Positions 24,516 through 33,313 of a DNA stretch of 64,000 bases are shown here, piece after piece. The DNA comes from LSCE01 sp050485425. GTDB lineage: Bacteria > Pseudomonadota > Gammaproteobacteria > Nitrococcales > Aquisalimonadaceae. The notes below the pieces were generated by a model, which did not search any database, was not told the origin of the DNA, and worked only from the letters and a program-made list of their open reading frames with translations. Each line of letters begins with the position of its first letter. Position 1 is the stretch's first letter. The position numbers were made by a program, and so were the translations under genes. Location: contig JBJHBJ010000018.1 in NCBI GenBank assembly GCA_050485425.1, forward strand, positions 1 to 64,000. The letters run 5' to 3'.

Positions 24516-25594
24516 GACTCGGTCACCGCTATCGCCTGTTGCAGACGGACTGGCCGCCGCCAGGACCGGCGCCGATGGCCACGGCGGTAGCGCCAGACGC
24601 CGGCCTGCCCGGCATCCAGCCGCAGTTCGGCCAGCCGCCCTAGCCGGACCCTGTCCAGCAACGGCCTGATCCAGTCGCGGCTGGCCGCACGCACGGCCTG
24701 CTCCCACTGCTCGAAGCTGGGACCGTCGGTAACCTCCGGCAGCGCCGGCAATTCCACCAGGCCGCTATCGGCGAAGGAGGCCTGCCAGCCAGGCTGGCGA
24801 ATGTCGACCCAACGGGCACCGGACAGGCGTGCGAACCCGCGCTGCAGGGGACTGATACCGCCGGCAACGGGCCAGTGATTGCCGATGCCGGATGGTGCTT
24901 CTCCACCGCCCCAGAGCCACAGGCCGTTGATGCATGGTAGCCCCTGCTGCTCCCGGTCGCGGTTCAACGGCAGCGCGAACAGCAGCATCTGCATCTCGTT
25001 CAGCCAGGCAATCCACCGGCGTGCGTCGTTTCCGGTGGGTAGCGAATCCGCCATGGAGCGGCCCACGGCCTGGTCCAGCGGCGTGGTTCGCAGATCCGGG
25101 GTGAGGGAGGTGGAAACATACCAGCAACCGGATGCTCCGGCATGGAAGCTCAGCGGTTGGTCGGCGAACCCCTGGTTCAGTGCAGCAATGCAGGCCGCGT
25201 TCCCGGCATCGTCAATCTGCGCCTGATCGATACCGTACAGAAGCAGACGATCACGGTCGGCAATCAGCTGGACTGGCGCAGCACGGAAGATGGTATGCCC
25301 TGCCGGGACCTCCAGCGCATCTCCGAGGGCGGACACAGCTCCCACAGGGCCGTCACCGCTCTCCTCCCGGCTGACACCCCAAAGCGTACAGAGACGGGCC
25401 TCGACACCTGCTCGCACGGAGGGGCCGGCGAGCCGGTCGCCGTAGCGAAGCAGGTGGAGCAGCGGCCGCAGATCGTCATGGTCGGCGAGCAGATGCCTGG
25501 CCTGGGCGGTGACAGGGCCGAGCAGCCCGGGCTGGTAGACATACAGGCCCGGATCGCTCATGGACGGGGCCCGATCCGCCGGTCCGATGCTCAC
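24512..25594 (-). CDS. Uncharacterised recJ-neighbour protein (often labelled phosphoglycerate mutase-like)
   Basis: A 360-residue protein, overlapping thrC and recJ by 4 bases on each side. It resembles a conserved family found beside recJ in beta- and gammaproteobacteria (COG4255-like by recollection). That family is sometimes labelled phosphoglycerate mutase without evidence. The visible hallmark is INGLWLWGGGEAP, preceded by NEMQMLLFALPLN. No metal-binding set of an alkaline-phosphatase-type mutase is complete, so I leave the function open. A GTG start at 25594 gives the GTGA overlap with thrC; ATG at 25561 is an alternative. Confidence 0.6.
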   Translation of the reverse strand: MSIGPADRAPSMSDPGLYVYQPGLLGPVTAQARHLLADHDDLRPLLHLLRYGDRLAGPSVRAGVEARLCTLWGVSREESGDGPVGAVSALGDALEVPAGHTIFRAAPVQLIADRDRLLLYGIDQAQIDDAGNAACIAALNQGFADQPLSFHAGASGCWYVSTSLTPDLRTTPLDQAVGRSMADSLPTGNDARRWIAWLNEMQMLLFALPLNRDREQQGLPCINGLWLWGGGEAPSGIGNHWPVAGGISPLQRGFARLSGARWVDIRQPGWQASFADSGLVELPALPEVTDGPSFEQWEQAVRAASRDWIRPLLDRVRLGRLAELRLDAGQAGVWRYRRGHRRRSWRRPVRLQQAIAVTES

Positions 25595-26727
25595 AGCCTG
25601 TCCAGTATGGCCTTCTTCACCGCATCCAGCGTCGCCGGGATGGTCGAGATGGCATCACCGGCCTGGCGAATGGCCACATCCGGATCCTTCAGGCCGTGCC
25701 CGGTCAGCGTACAGACCACAGTACTGCCCTCCGGAATCCTGCCGTTGCGGATGTCACGCATGGCGCCGGCCAGCGAGGTGGCGGAGGCCGGTTCGCAGAA
25801 GACGCCCTCGCGGCTGGCAAGCATCAGCTGCGCCTTGAGGATTTCCTCATCGGTGCATTCGTCGAACCAGCCGCCGGACTCCTTGCTGGCAGCCCAGGCG
25901 TAATCCCAGCTCTGCGGGTGACCGATGCGGATCGCGGTGGCCACGGTGTCCGGGTCATCCACCATGCTGCCGCGAATGAACGGATTCGCGCCATGCGCCT
26001 GGTAGCCGACCATGACGGGGCGGTTTCCGACCACCGCGCTGGCGTAGCGGCAGTGGCCATGGCACAGCATGCAGGCTTCGGTCAGGCATTCGTCGCCGCG
26101 CCCGGAATACTCGCAATAACCGATCCAGTGGGCGGTGATGTTACCGGCATTGCCCACCGGCAGGCAGTGGTAATCGGGGGCGCGTTCCAACTCCTCGACG
26201 ATCTCGAAGGCGGCGGTCTTCTGGCCCTGCAGCCGGTAAGGATTCACCGAATTGACGATGGTGACCGGTGCATGGTCGGCGATTTCCTTGACGATGCGCA
26301 TACCGTCGTCGAAGTTGCCGGCAATCTGGATCACTTCAGCGCCGTGCATGATGGCCTGGGCCAACTTGCCCATGGCAATCTTGCCGTCGGGGATAAGCAC
26401 GAAGGCCTTGATACCGGCGCGGGCGGCATAGGCTGCCGCGGAGGCCGAGGTGTTGCCGGTGGAAGCGCAGATGATAGCCTTGCTGCCCTCGTCCACCGCC
26501 TTGGTCACCGCCATGGTCATGCCGCGATCCTTGAACGATCCGGTCGGGTTCAGGCCCTCGAACTTGACGTAGATATCCACGTCCTTGCCCAGATCGCGGG
26601 GGATGTTGTTCAGCCGGATCAGCGGCGTGTTGCCCTCGCCCAGGCTGATCAGCCGGGTATCGTCATTGATGGGCAGCCGATCCTTGTACTTGGCGATCAG
26701 GCCGGTATAGCGGGGTCGGAATGGCAT
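25591..26727 (-). CDS. thrC: Threonine synthase with cysteine-rich insertion
   Basis: PLP enzyme that converts O-phosphohomoserine to threonine. The 378-residue protein has the PLP lysine K66 in GSFKDRGM, the phosphate loop VGNAGNITAH and the substrate SLGEGNTPL motif of the short ThrC type. An unusual insertion follows the phosphate loop: five cysteines, C205, C214, C219, C222 and C226, with H223 and H225 among them, before the shared PVMVGYQAHGANP segment. This could bind a metal or form a redox switch. The gene lies 68 bases downstream of hom, so both threonine-branch genes are in one run. Confidence 0.93.
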   Translation of the reverse strand: MPFRPRYTGLIAKYKDRLPINDDTRLISLGEGNTPLIRLNNIPRDLGKDVDIYVKFEGLNPTGSFKDRGMTMAVTKAVDEGSKAIICASTGNTSASAAAYAARAGIKAFVLIPDGKIAMGKLAQAIMHGAEVIQIAGNFDDGMRIVKEIADHAPVTIVNSVNPYRLQGQKTAAFEIVEELERAPDYHCLPVGNAGNITAHWIGYCEYSGRGDECLTEACMLCHGHCRYASAVVGNRPVMVGYQAHGANPFIRGSMVDDPDTVATAIRIGHPQSWDYAWAASKESGGWFDECTDEEILKAQLMLASREGVFCEPASATSLAGAMRDIRNGRIPEGSTVVCTLTGHGLKDPDVAIRQAGDAISTIPATLDAVKKAILDRL

Positions 26728-26795
26728 GTGAATACCCGTCTCGTTTGACTGTCAACAAAAAGGCGCGGCAAACCCGCCCTCTTCTTCACGCAAGA

Positions 26796-28106
26796 TTACT
26801 GCAATTGTTCGGAGCGGATGCGCGTCACCCGCCCCTGCACGGCATCCAGTGCCTCCATCTGCGCCTGCGCCTCGTCCATCTGGCGTTCGAACACACGATG
26901 GGTGAGCAGAATCACCGGCACGTGGTCGGCGCCCGGCGCGGGCTCCTTCTGCAGGATGGCCTCGATACTGATTCCGCTGTTGCCCAGAATGCGGGTGATG
27001 TCGGCCAGCACGCCCGGTTGGTCGGCCACTTCCAGTCGCAGGTAGTAAGCGGTTTCCACCGACGCCATCGGCAGCGCCGGCGCGTTGGACAGCGCCGTGG
27101 ACTGGAACGCAAGATGGGGCACGCGGTGGTCGGGGTCGACGTTGATCGCCCGCACCACGTCCACCAGATCGGCCACCACGGCGGAGGCGGTGGGCTCCGC
27201 ACCGGCGCCGGCGCCATAGTACAACGTCGGTCCGACCGCATCGCCCATGACCATGACCGCGTTCATCACGCCGTCCACATTGGCCAGCAGTTGACGCTCC
27301 GGAAGCAGTGTCGGATGCACCCGGAGTTCGATACCGTCATCGGACTGGCGGGCGATGCCGAGATGCTTGATGCGATAGCCGAGCTGCTCCGCGTAGGCGA
27401 CATCCTCCCGGGTGACGTGGCCGATACCCTCCACATGCACGTTGTCGTACTGCAACGGAATCCCGAATGCAATGGAGGCCAGAATGGTGAGCTTGTGGGC
27501 CGCGTCCACGCCTTCCACGTCGAATGTGGGGTCCGCCTCGGCATAACCCAGGCGCTGCGCCTCGGCCAGCACCTCGCCAAACTCCCGGCCGGCATAATAC
27601 ATCTCGGACAGGATGTAGTTGGCCGTCCCGTTGATGATGCCCGCCAGCCATTCGATGCGGTTGCCGGTGAGACCTTCCCGGATCGACTTGATGATCGGGA
27701 TGCCGCCGGCCACCGCCGCCTCGAACGCCACCGCCACGCCCTTGCTGCGGGCATGCTCGAAAATCTCGTTGCCGTGCTTGGCGATCAGCGCCTTGTTCGC
27801 CGTCACCACGTGCTTGCCCTTGTCGATGGCGCGAAGTACCAGTTCACGGGCCGGTTCGTAGCCGCCGATCAGCTCGATGATGATCTCCGTGTCGGGATCG
27901 TCGACGATCTCGAAGGGATCCTTCGTGACGCTGAAGCCCTCGGTGGAGCAGCCGCGCGGCCGCTCCGGATGCCGCGTGGAAGCGGCAACGATCTCGATAC
28001 CGCGGCCGGCGCGGCGCGCGATCTCGTCGTTGTTGCGCTCCAGCAGGTTGACCGTACCCGCCCCCACGGTACCCAGACCGAGCAGCCCTACTTTCACTGA
28101 ACTCAC
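26796..28106 (-). CDS. hom: Homoserine dehydrogenase
   Basis: Reduces aspartate semialdehyde to homoserine. The 436-residue protein shows the NAD(P) loop GLGTVGAGT at the N-terminus, the central catalytic region with NGTANYILSEM and YAEADPTFDVEG, and a C-terminal ACT domain (LEVADQPGVLADITRILG) expected to bind threonine for feedback control. The GTG start at 28106 overlaps the alaC stop as GTGA. A strong GGAGG seven bases upstream supports it. It is monofunctional, with no aspartokinase fused. Confidence 0.95.
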   Translation of the reverse strand: MSSVKVGLLGLGTVGAGTVNLLERNNDEIARRAGRGIEIVAASTRHPERPRGCSTEGFSVTKDPFEIVDDPDTEIIIELIGGYEPARELVLRAIDKGKHVVTANKALIAKHGNEIFEHARSKGVAVAFEAAVAGGIPIIKSIREGLTGNRIEWLAGIINGTANYILSEMYYAGREFGEVLAEAQRLGYAEADPTFDVEGVDAAHKLTILASIAFGIPLQYDNVHVEGIGHVTREDVAYAEQLGYRIKHLGIARQSDDGIELRVHPTLLPERQLLANVDGVMNAVMVMGDAVGPTLYYGAGAGAEPTASAVVADLVDVVRAINVDPDHRVPHLAFQSTALSNAPALPMASVETAYYLRLEVADQPGVLADITRILGNSGISIEAILQKEPAPGADHVPVILLTHRVFERQMDEAQAQMEALDAVQGRVTRIRSEQLQ

Positions 28107-29305
28107 GCAGTTACCTCCGATCCACGACTATCCTGCCGAAACATCTGCTTGATGCCACGCAACGCCTGCCGCGTACGATGTTCGTTCTCTATCAGCCCGA
28201 AACGTACATGGTCATCGCCGTAGTCACCAAAACCGACCCCCGGCGAGACTGCCACCTTGGCATCCCTGAGCAGCTTTTTCGAGAACTCCAGGGAGCCCAT
28301 GTTCCGGTACCGCTCGGGGATCCGTGCCCAGACGAACATGGTCGCGCGTGGCTTTTCAACCGGCCAGCCCAGGGCGTTCAGCCCGTCGCAGAGCACGTCG
28401 CGGCGGCGCCGGTACAGTTCCCTGATCTCGTCCACGCAGTCCTGCGGCCCTTCCAGCGCGGCGATGGCGGCCACCTGAATCGGCGTGAACATACCGTAAT
28501 CCAGATAGGACTTCATCCGCGCCAGCGCCGCGACCACCTCGCGATTGCCGCAGACGAAGCCCACGCGCCAACCTGGCATATTGTAACTCTTTGAAAGAGA
28601 GTAACTTTCCACCGCGATATCCCGTGCTCCGGGCACCTGCAGGATGGAAGGCGCACGATAGCCGTCGAAGACGATCTCCGCATAGGCCAGGTCATGCACG
28701 ACCAGGATGCCGTGCTCGCGGCAGATGGCTACCACGCGCTCGAAGAAATCCAGCTCCACGCACTGCCCGGTCGGATTGCCGGGGAAATTGAGAATGAGCA
28801 TCTTCGGGCGCGGCCAGGAATCCCGGATGGCAGCCTCCAGTGCGTCGAAGAAATCCACGCCCGGCACCAACGGCACATGGCGAATATCCGCCCCGGCGAT
28901 CACCACACCGTACGGATGGATGGGATAAGCGGGATTGGGCACCAACACCACATCACCGGGCCCCAGTGTCGCCAGTGCCAGATGGGCCAGGCCTTCCTTG
29001 GAACCGATGGTGACGATAGCCTCGGTCTCCGGATCCAGCGTTACCTGATAACGTTGCTCATACCAGCGGCAGATCGCCCGGCGCAGCCTTGGTATGCCGC
29101 GCGACACGGAGTACCGATGGGTATCCGGCCGCTGCGCCACTTCCACCAGCTTGTCGACGATATGCTGTGGTGTCGGCTGGTCCGGGTTTCCCATGCCGAA
29201 ATCGATGATGTCCTCTCCGCGTGCGCGCGCCTGTGCCTTCAACTCGTTGACGATATTGAAGACATACGGTGGCAGGCGCTTGATTCTCGGAAAATCGGCG
29301 TTCAC
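28103..29305 (-). CDS. alaC: Class I aminotransferase, AlaC type
   Basis: PLP aminotransferase of the AlaC/YfdZ group, which makes alanine from pyruvate and glutamate; related enzymes act in aspartate-family metabolism. The 400-residue protein has the substrate loop IIDFGMGNPDQPTP, the PLP-contact NFPGNPTGQ, HDLAYAEI, and the Schiff-base lysine in YSLSKSYNMPGWRVGF. The open frame extends far upstream, but GTG at 29305 begins the conserved VNADFPRIKRLPPYVF segment and has GAGAGGG six bases ahead. It is coupled to hom by a GTGA overlap, suggesting that alaC, hom and thrC are regulated together. Confidence 0.88.
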   Translation of the reverse strand: MNADFPRIKRLPPYVFNIVNELKAQARARGEDIIDFGMGNPDQPTPQHIVDKLVEVAQRPDTHRYSVSRGIPRLRRAICRWYEQRYQVTLDPETEAIVTIGSKEGLAHLALATLGPGDVVLVPNPAYPIHPYGVVIAGADIRHVPLVPGVDFFDALEAAIRDSWPRPKMLILNFPGNPTGQCVELDFFERVVAICREHGILVVHDLAYAEIVFDGYRAPSILQVPGARDIAVESYSLSKSYNMPGWRVGFVCGNREVVAALARMKSYLDYGMFTPIQVAAIAALEGPQDCVDEIRELYRRRRDVLCDGLNALGWPVEKPRATMFVWARIPERYRNMGSLEFSKKLLRDAKVAVSPGVGFGDYGDDHVRFGLIENEHRTRQALRGIKQMFRQDSRGSEVTA

Positions 29306-29416
29306 GTCGACCCTCTCGATCCTGGTTGAGCCATCGGCAGGAACCGCCCCAGCCCGGCGAGCTGAAGCCCGTAAGCCGCGCATTGTACTGTATTTCGCCC
29401 CGAATACCGCCCATGA

Positions 29417-29466
29417 GAAGCGCTGATTGATTCCTCGGCGCGAACGTATGAAGCGATCAGCGCTTC
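29417..29466. promoter_or_regulatory. 11-bp inverted repeat in the alaC / Mth938 divergent region
   Basis: GAAGCGCTGAT at 29417-29427 and ATCAGCGCTTC at 29456-29466 are perfect inverted repeats separated by 28 bases, in the 235-base gap between the two divergent genes. Each arm contains the palindrome AGCGCT. It may be a paired operator or an RNA hairpin at the 5' end of either transcript. Confidence 0.35.
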
Positions 29467-29540
29467 CCGACCCTTGCGAGTTGCCGATCGTCGCGGGCAG
29501 ACTGTGCTCCAGCAGTCGCCACTGAAACGGAACAGATGCC

Positions 29541-29948
29541 ATGCAGTTGACGATGGAACACACCGGCGAGGCCAACAGAATCCGCGGCTACGACGTGGGA
29601 CAGGTGACCGTGAACGAGCACGTGTGCACCGGTACCACGGTGGTGGCTCCGGATGCCCTGTGGACCGACTGGACGCCAAACGCACCGGCCGACCTGGCGG
29701 TGGCGGATCTGGAGGATCTGCTGGAGCTGGGGCCGGAAATCATCCTGATCGGGACCGGCGGGCGTCAGCACTTCCCTGACCGGGCGCTGATGGTGCGTGC
29801 GGTCGAGGCCGGCATCGGCATCGAGGCCATGACCACCGAGGCCGCGTGCCGCACCTATAACGTACTGATCGCCGAGAACCGGCGGGTGGTGGCCGCGCTG
29901 TTCATGATCGAAGGCCCGGGGAACCAGCGCGGTGCTTCTCCGGAATGA
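29541..29948 (+). CDS. Mth938-like domain protein (DUF498)
   Basis: A 135-residue protein of the Mth938/DUF498 family, related to human NDUFAF3. The fold is a small alpha/beta domain with YDVGQVTVNEHVCTGTTVV at the start, the conserved PEIILIGTGGRQHFP strand-turn, and EAMTTEAACRTYNVLIAENRRVVAALF. The NDUFAF3 link suggests help in complex assembly, but the bacterial role is not established. It stands alone, divergent from alaC and convergent with rpoS. Confidence 0.85.
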   Translation: MQLTMEHTGEANRIRGYDVGQVTVNEHVCTGTTVVAPDALWTDWTPNAPADLAVADLEDLLELGPEIILIGTGGRQHFPDRALMVRAVEAGIGIEAMTTEAACRTYNVLIAENRRVVAALFMIEGPGNQRGASPE

Positions 29949-29950
29949 AC

Positions 29951-29979
29951 GAGCCCCCGCCGTGATCGGCAGGGGGCTC
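29951..29979. terminator. Hairpin between Mth938-like gene and rpoS
   Basis: GAGCCCCC at 29951-29958 pairs with GGGGGCTC at 29972-29979, with partial pairing continuing inside. It sits in the 58-base gap between convergent genes. No long T-tract follows on either strand, so termination strength is uncertain. Confidence 0.6.
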
Positions 29980-30006
29980 GATGAACGGGCAGGCCGCCGG
30001 TCCGGC

Positions 30007-31035
30007 TCAGCCGAAGACCGCATCCTGCGAGAAGCCGGCACGCTCCATGATCTCCCGCAACTTCTTCAGTGCGTCGATCTGGATCTGCCGGACGCGCTCG
30101 CGAGTCACACCGATTTCGTTACCCACTTCCTCCAGCGTGGCCCGATCATGGCCGTGAAGGCCAAACCGGCGCTCCACCACGGCACGCTGTTTCTCCGACA
30201 GCTCGTTGAGCCACGCATCGAGATGGCTTAGCACGTCGCCGTCCTGCAGCAGTACCGAGGGGTCCGGGTTGTTGTCGTCGGGGATGGCATCCAGCAGCAC
30301 GCGATCCGCATCCTTGCCAATCGGCGTGTCCACCGAGGTGGTGCCTTCGTTCAGGCCCATCATCCGCTGGACGTCCTCCAGCGGCCGGTCCAGCATTCGG
30401 GCAATTTCCTCGGCGCTGGGCTCGTGATCCAGCGTCTGGGTCAGCTTGCGGGCAGCGCGCAGGTACTGGTTGATTTCCTTGATGACATGAATCGGCAGCC
30501 GGATGGTCCGGGTCTGGTTCATGATGGCCCGCTCGATGGTCTGACGAATCCACCAGGTGGCGTAGGTGGAGAACCGGAACCCCCTCTCCGGATCAAATTT
30601 TTCCACCGCGCGGATCAACCCCAGATTGCCTTCCTCGATGAGATCCAGGAAAGCCAGCCCGCGGTTCATGTACCGCCGCGCGATCTTCACGACCAGACGC
30701 AGGTTGCTCTCGATCATGCGTCTGCGCGAAGCCTCGCAGCCCCGCTGCGCAAGCCTGGAATAATAGACCTCTTCCTGGGCCGTCAGCAGGGGGGAAAAAC
30801 CGATCTCGTTCAGGTAGAGCTGCGTGGCGTCGAGGCTGGGCCCGCTGTATTCGCCCGGGGAAAACTGGATTTCCTCTTCAGCGGCATCCTCTTCAGCGGC
30901 ATCGTCCTCCGCGGATACTTCGTCCGAATCCAGCTCCAGATCGACACTTGGGGGTGACTGAAACGCCTCTTCACTCACCTCGGCCTCTTCGTCCGTGACT
31001 ACCAGCTCGGCTTGAGCTTGACGTTTTTTCGGCAT
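30007..31035 (-). CDS. rpoS: RNA polymerase sigma factor RpoS (sigma-38)
   Basis: Stationary-phase and general-stress sigma factor. The 342-residue protein has an acidic N-terminal region of about 65 residues, region 1.2 (LDATQLYLNEIGFSPLL), region 2 (RMIESNLRLVVKIARRY, LDLIEEGNLGLIRAVEKFD, YATWWIRQTIERAIM), region 3, and the region 4 helix-turn-helix (TLEEVGNEIGVTRERVRQI). The EIGFSPLL and HVIKEINQYLRAARKL segments mark it as RpoS rather than RpoD. The start at 31035 has GGAGGGG a few bases ahead. As in other gammaproteobacteria it follows nlpD. Confidence 0.96.
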   Translation of the reverse strand: MPKKRQAQAELVVTDEEAEVSEEAFQSPPSVDLELDSDEVSAEDDAAEEDAAEEEIQFSPGEYSGPSLDATQLYLNEIGFSPLLTAQEEVYYSRLAQRGCEASRRRMIESNLRLVVKIARRYMNRGLAFLDLIEEGNLGLIRAVEKFDPERGFRFSTYATWWIRQTIERAIMNQTRTIRLPIHVIKEINQYLRAARKLTQTLDHEPSAEEIARMLDRPLEDVQRMMGLNEGTTSVDTPIGKDADRVLLDAIPDDNNPDPSVLLQDGDVLSHLDAWLNELSEKQRAVVERRFGLHGHDRATLEEVGNEIGVTRERVRQIQIDALKKLREIMERAGFSQDAVFG

Positions 31036-31138
31036 CGTTTCCCCTCCCTGTTGCCCGATGCGGGACGCACGGTCGAGTCCGAATCGGACAACGGTCATGA
31101 CGTATCAGCCGGTTGGCTGTTTGTGCTCCTCCTCAGCC

Positions 31139-31167
31139 AATATATGCTTCTCGGAAATGGGGTGCAA
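31139..31167 (-). promoter_or_regulatory. Sigma-70 promoter upstream of rpoS
   Basis: On the minus strand TTGCAC (31167-31162) and TATATT (31144-31139) are separated by exactly 17 bases, in the 236-base gap between nlpD and rpoS. This gives an untranslated leader of about 95 bases, long enough for RNA-level control, as known for E. coli rpoS, whose main promoter instead lies inside nlpD. Confidence 0.6.
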
Positions 31168-31271
31168 CTCCTTGACGGGGCGGCTTGCACAATGTTTGTA
31201 TAACTATCCGCCGGCACCCGCGGAAACGGCTGTCAGGACCATCATGAAGAGCGAAGTGGGAGTTGTTGAAA

Positions 31272-32039
31272 TCAAGGAAGATACTGCATCGGGTCCACCG
31301 GCGTGCCATCGCGCCGCAATTCGAAATGCAGCATCGGGCGGCCACCGTTGTTGCCCATACGGGCGATGGACTGCCCGCGCTGCACGTCCTCGCCTTCGCG
31401 CACCAGCAACTGACTGTTGTAGCCGTAGGCGGTGAGATAGTCGCCGTCATGCTTGATGATGATCAGATTGCCGTAGCCGACCAGGCCGCTGCCACTGTAG
31501 ACCACGCGCCCGGCCGCCGCCGCCTTCACGCTGTCACCTTCCCGGCCGGCGATATTGATGCCCTGCTTGCCGTCGTCGTCCCGCGTGAATCGCTTGATCA
31601 CCTCACCTCGCACCGGCCACTCCCAGCTCGACGGTGGTGATGTCGCCGCGTTGGACGAACGGGATGGGGCCGGGGTTTGTTGCCGGTTCCGGTTCCCACC
31701 GGATGCCGGCGGCGACGGCCTGCCCGGGGAAGGTGCCCGCGCCACGGTGCCCCCTGCCGGCCGGCTCAGGCGCAGCGTCTGGCCGGGGTAGATGATGAAC
31801 GGCGAGGTGATGTTGTTCCAGCTTGCCAGGTCGCGGTGGTCAAGACCGAAACGGAAAGCGATGGAGTACAGCGTATCTCCGCGTACCACCTCGTAGGTGC
31901 CGCCCCTCGCCTCGCCGCCCGCCCGGGCACTGCGGTCGGACACCGGTGCGTAGGTATCGCCAGCACAACCGGCCAGCAGCAGCGCGGCCAGCAGCAATCC
32001 CAGCAGCAGTGGGTGGCTTCGCGAATCCATCGCCCTCAT
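31272..32039 (-). CDS. nlpD: NlpD-type lipoprotein, LysM plus degenerate LytM domain
   Basis: Outer-membrane lipoprotein that activates cell-wall amidases during division. The 255-residue precursor has a lipobox, LLLAGC, then a LysM peptidoglycan-binding domain (YEVVRGDTLYSIAFRFG), a proline/serine linker, and a C-terminal M23 domain. The zinc-binding His residues of active M23 enzymes are replaced (GINIAG, AYGYN), so it should be an activator, not a hydrolase, as in E. coli NlpD. ATG at 32039 was chosen; 32030 and a TTG at 32057 are alternatives. It belongs to the surE-pcm-yqaA-nlpD-rpoS set. Confidence 0.92.
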   Translation of the reverse strand: MRAMDSRSHPLLLGLLLAALLLAGCAGDTYAPVSDRSARAGGEARGGTYEVVRGDTLYSIAFRFGLDHRDLASWNNITSPFIIYPGQTLRLSRPAGGTVARAPSPGRPSPPASGGNRNRQQTPAPSRSSNAATSPPSSWEWPVRGEVIKRFTRDDDGKQGINIAGREGDSVKAAAAGRVVYSGSGLVGYGNLIIIKHDGDYLTAYGYNSQLLVREGEDVQRGQSIARMGNNGGRPMLHFELRRDGTPVDPMQYLP

Positions 32040-32066
32040 GTCCAGTCTCGGCGGCAATCGCTTGGG

Positions 32067-32645
32067 TCAGTGTACGAACACAAAGTACAGCACGACCAGT
32101 AGCACCACGGAAGCCCAGCCCATCCAGTCGATGTAGGGCTTCAGGTAGGGCTCCAGCTTCGGTCCGCCCCACCCCATCAGCAGCGCCACCAGGAAGAAGC
32201 GCGCACCGCGCCCCAGGAACGACGCCACCACGAACGGCAGCAACGGCAGGGCCATGCCCCCGGCAGCGATCGTGAATACCTTGTACGGAATAGGTGAGAA
32301 GCCGGCCAGCAGGACCACCCAGAAGCCGTAGACCATGAACCACTCGCGGGCGTGCTCCAGCGCGTCCTGTTGGCCCGCCGAGACGATCAGCGGTTCCACC
32401 AGTTCCATGGCGAAATACCCCAGCACGTATCCCAGCAGCCCGCCGAGCACCGAGGCCACCGTGGTCAGCAGCGCAAAATACAGCGCCCGCCCCGGCTGAG
32501 CCAGCGACATCGGTGCCAGCATCACGTCGGGGGGAATCGGGAAGAAAGACGATTCGGCAAAACTGAGGACCGCCAGGTAACGCGGGGCGTGACGGTGAGC
32601 GGCCCAGCGGAGCGTCCGTTCATACAGACGTGAGAATATTCCCAT
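32067..32645 (-). CDS. yqaA: YqaA-type small DedA/VTT-domain membrane protein
   Basis: A 192-residue membrane protein with about five hydrophobic helices and the VTT-domain features ESSFFPIPPDVML and GFSPIPYKVFTIAAGG. Relatives in the DedA superfamily affect membrane homeostasis and may move lipids; the YqaA group is uncharacterised. The ATG overlaps the pcm stop codon by one base (TAATG), so it is translationally coupled. It occupies the slot between pcm and nlpD held by similar genes in related gammaproteobacteria. Confidence 0.85.
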   Translation of the reverse strand: MGIFSRLYERTLRWAAHRHAPRYLAVLSFAESSFFPIPPDVMLAPMSLAQPGRALYFALLTTVASVLGGLLGYVLGYFAMELVEPLIVSAGQQDALEHAREWFMVYGFWVVLLAGFSPIPYKVFTIAAGGMALPLLPFVVASFLGRGARFFLVALLMGWGGPKLEPYLKPYIDWMGWASVVLLVVLYFVFVH

Positions 32646-33313
32646 TATTCGGTTCCGCCCAGCATCGGCACGAAGCTGACGTAGTCCAGCATTTCCTGCT
32701 CCAGCACACCGTTCCTGAGACGACAGAGCAGCAGTTGCTGCCCTTCCCGGCCGCCGATGGGCGCCACCAGACGCCCACCCTCGGCAAGCTGCCTGGTCAG
32801 TTGTTCCGGCAACTGCGCCGGTGCGGCGGTCAGCAGAATGGCCTGGAACGGACCATGATCCGCCCAGCCCTCGTACCCGTCGCCCAGCCGCAGGCGGACG
32901 TTTCTCAGGCCCAGATCCCGGAAACGCTGCCGCGCCTGCCGGGCCAGCACGCCGATACGCTCCACCGTATACACCTCCGGCACGAGTTGGGCGAGGATCG
33001 CCGCCTGGTAACCGGAGCCGGCGCCGATTTCCAGCACCTTGTCCGGAACGCCGTCGGCCAGCAGCGCTTCGGTCATCCGGGCCACCACGTAGGGCTGGGA
33101 GATGGTCTGCCCCTGCCCGATGGGCAAGGCGGTGTCATCATAGGCCCGGCTGGCCAGGGCCTCGTCCACGAACAGGTGGCGCGGGGTGATACGCATGGCC
33201 TCCAGCACGGTCTCGTCCTTGATGCCGCGAACATCGCGCAACCGCTGGATGAGCCGCTCCCGGGTGCGCTGTGAGGTCATGCCGATACCCCGGCGCCGCT
33301 GGTCTTCGATCAT
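32645..33313 (-). CDS. pcm: Protein-L-isoaspartate O-methyltransferase
   Basis: Methylates isoaspartyl residues in damaged proteins so that they can revert. The 222-residue protein shows the substrate motif DDTALPIGQGQTISQP and the SAM-binding VLEIGAGSGYQAAILAQL, followed by RLVAPIGG. It overlaps surE by 4 bases (ATGA), the same pairing as in E. coli, and is coupled to yqaA downstream. Confidence 0.95.
   Translation of the reverse strand: MIEDQRRRGIGMTSQRTRERLIQRLRDVRGIKDETVLEAMRITPRHLFVDEALASRAYDDTALPIGQGQTISQPYVVARMTEALLADGVPDKVLEIGAGSGYQAAILAQLVPEVYTVERIGVLARQARQRFRDLGLRNVRLRLGDGYEGWADHGPFQAILLTAAPAQLPEQLTRQLAEGGRLVAPIGGREGQQLLLCRLRNGVLEQEMLDYVSFVPMLGGTE

Noticed and set aside
23142..24590. 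A 482-codon open frame antisense to recJ
   Set aside because: recJ on the minus strand carries all DHH motifs; the antisense frame is a GC shadow.
30840..31035. Acidic N-terminal extension of RpoS as an unusual domain
   Set aside because: E. coli RpoS has a similarly acidic start before region 1.2, so this is ordinary variation.
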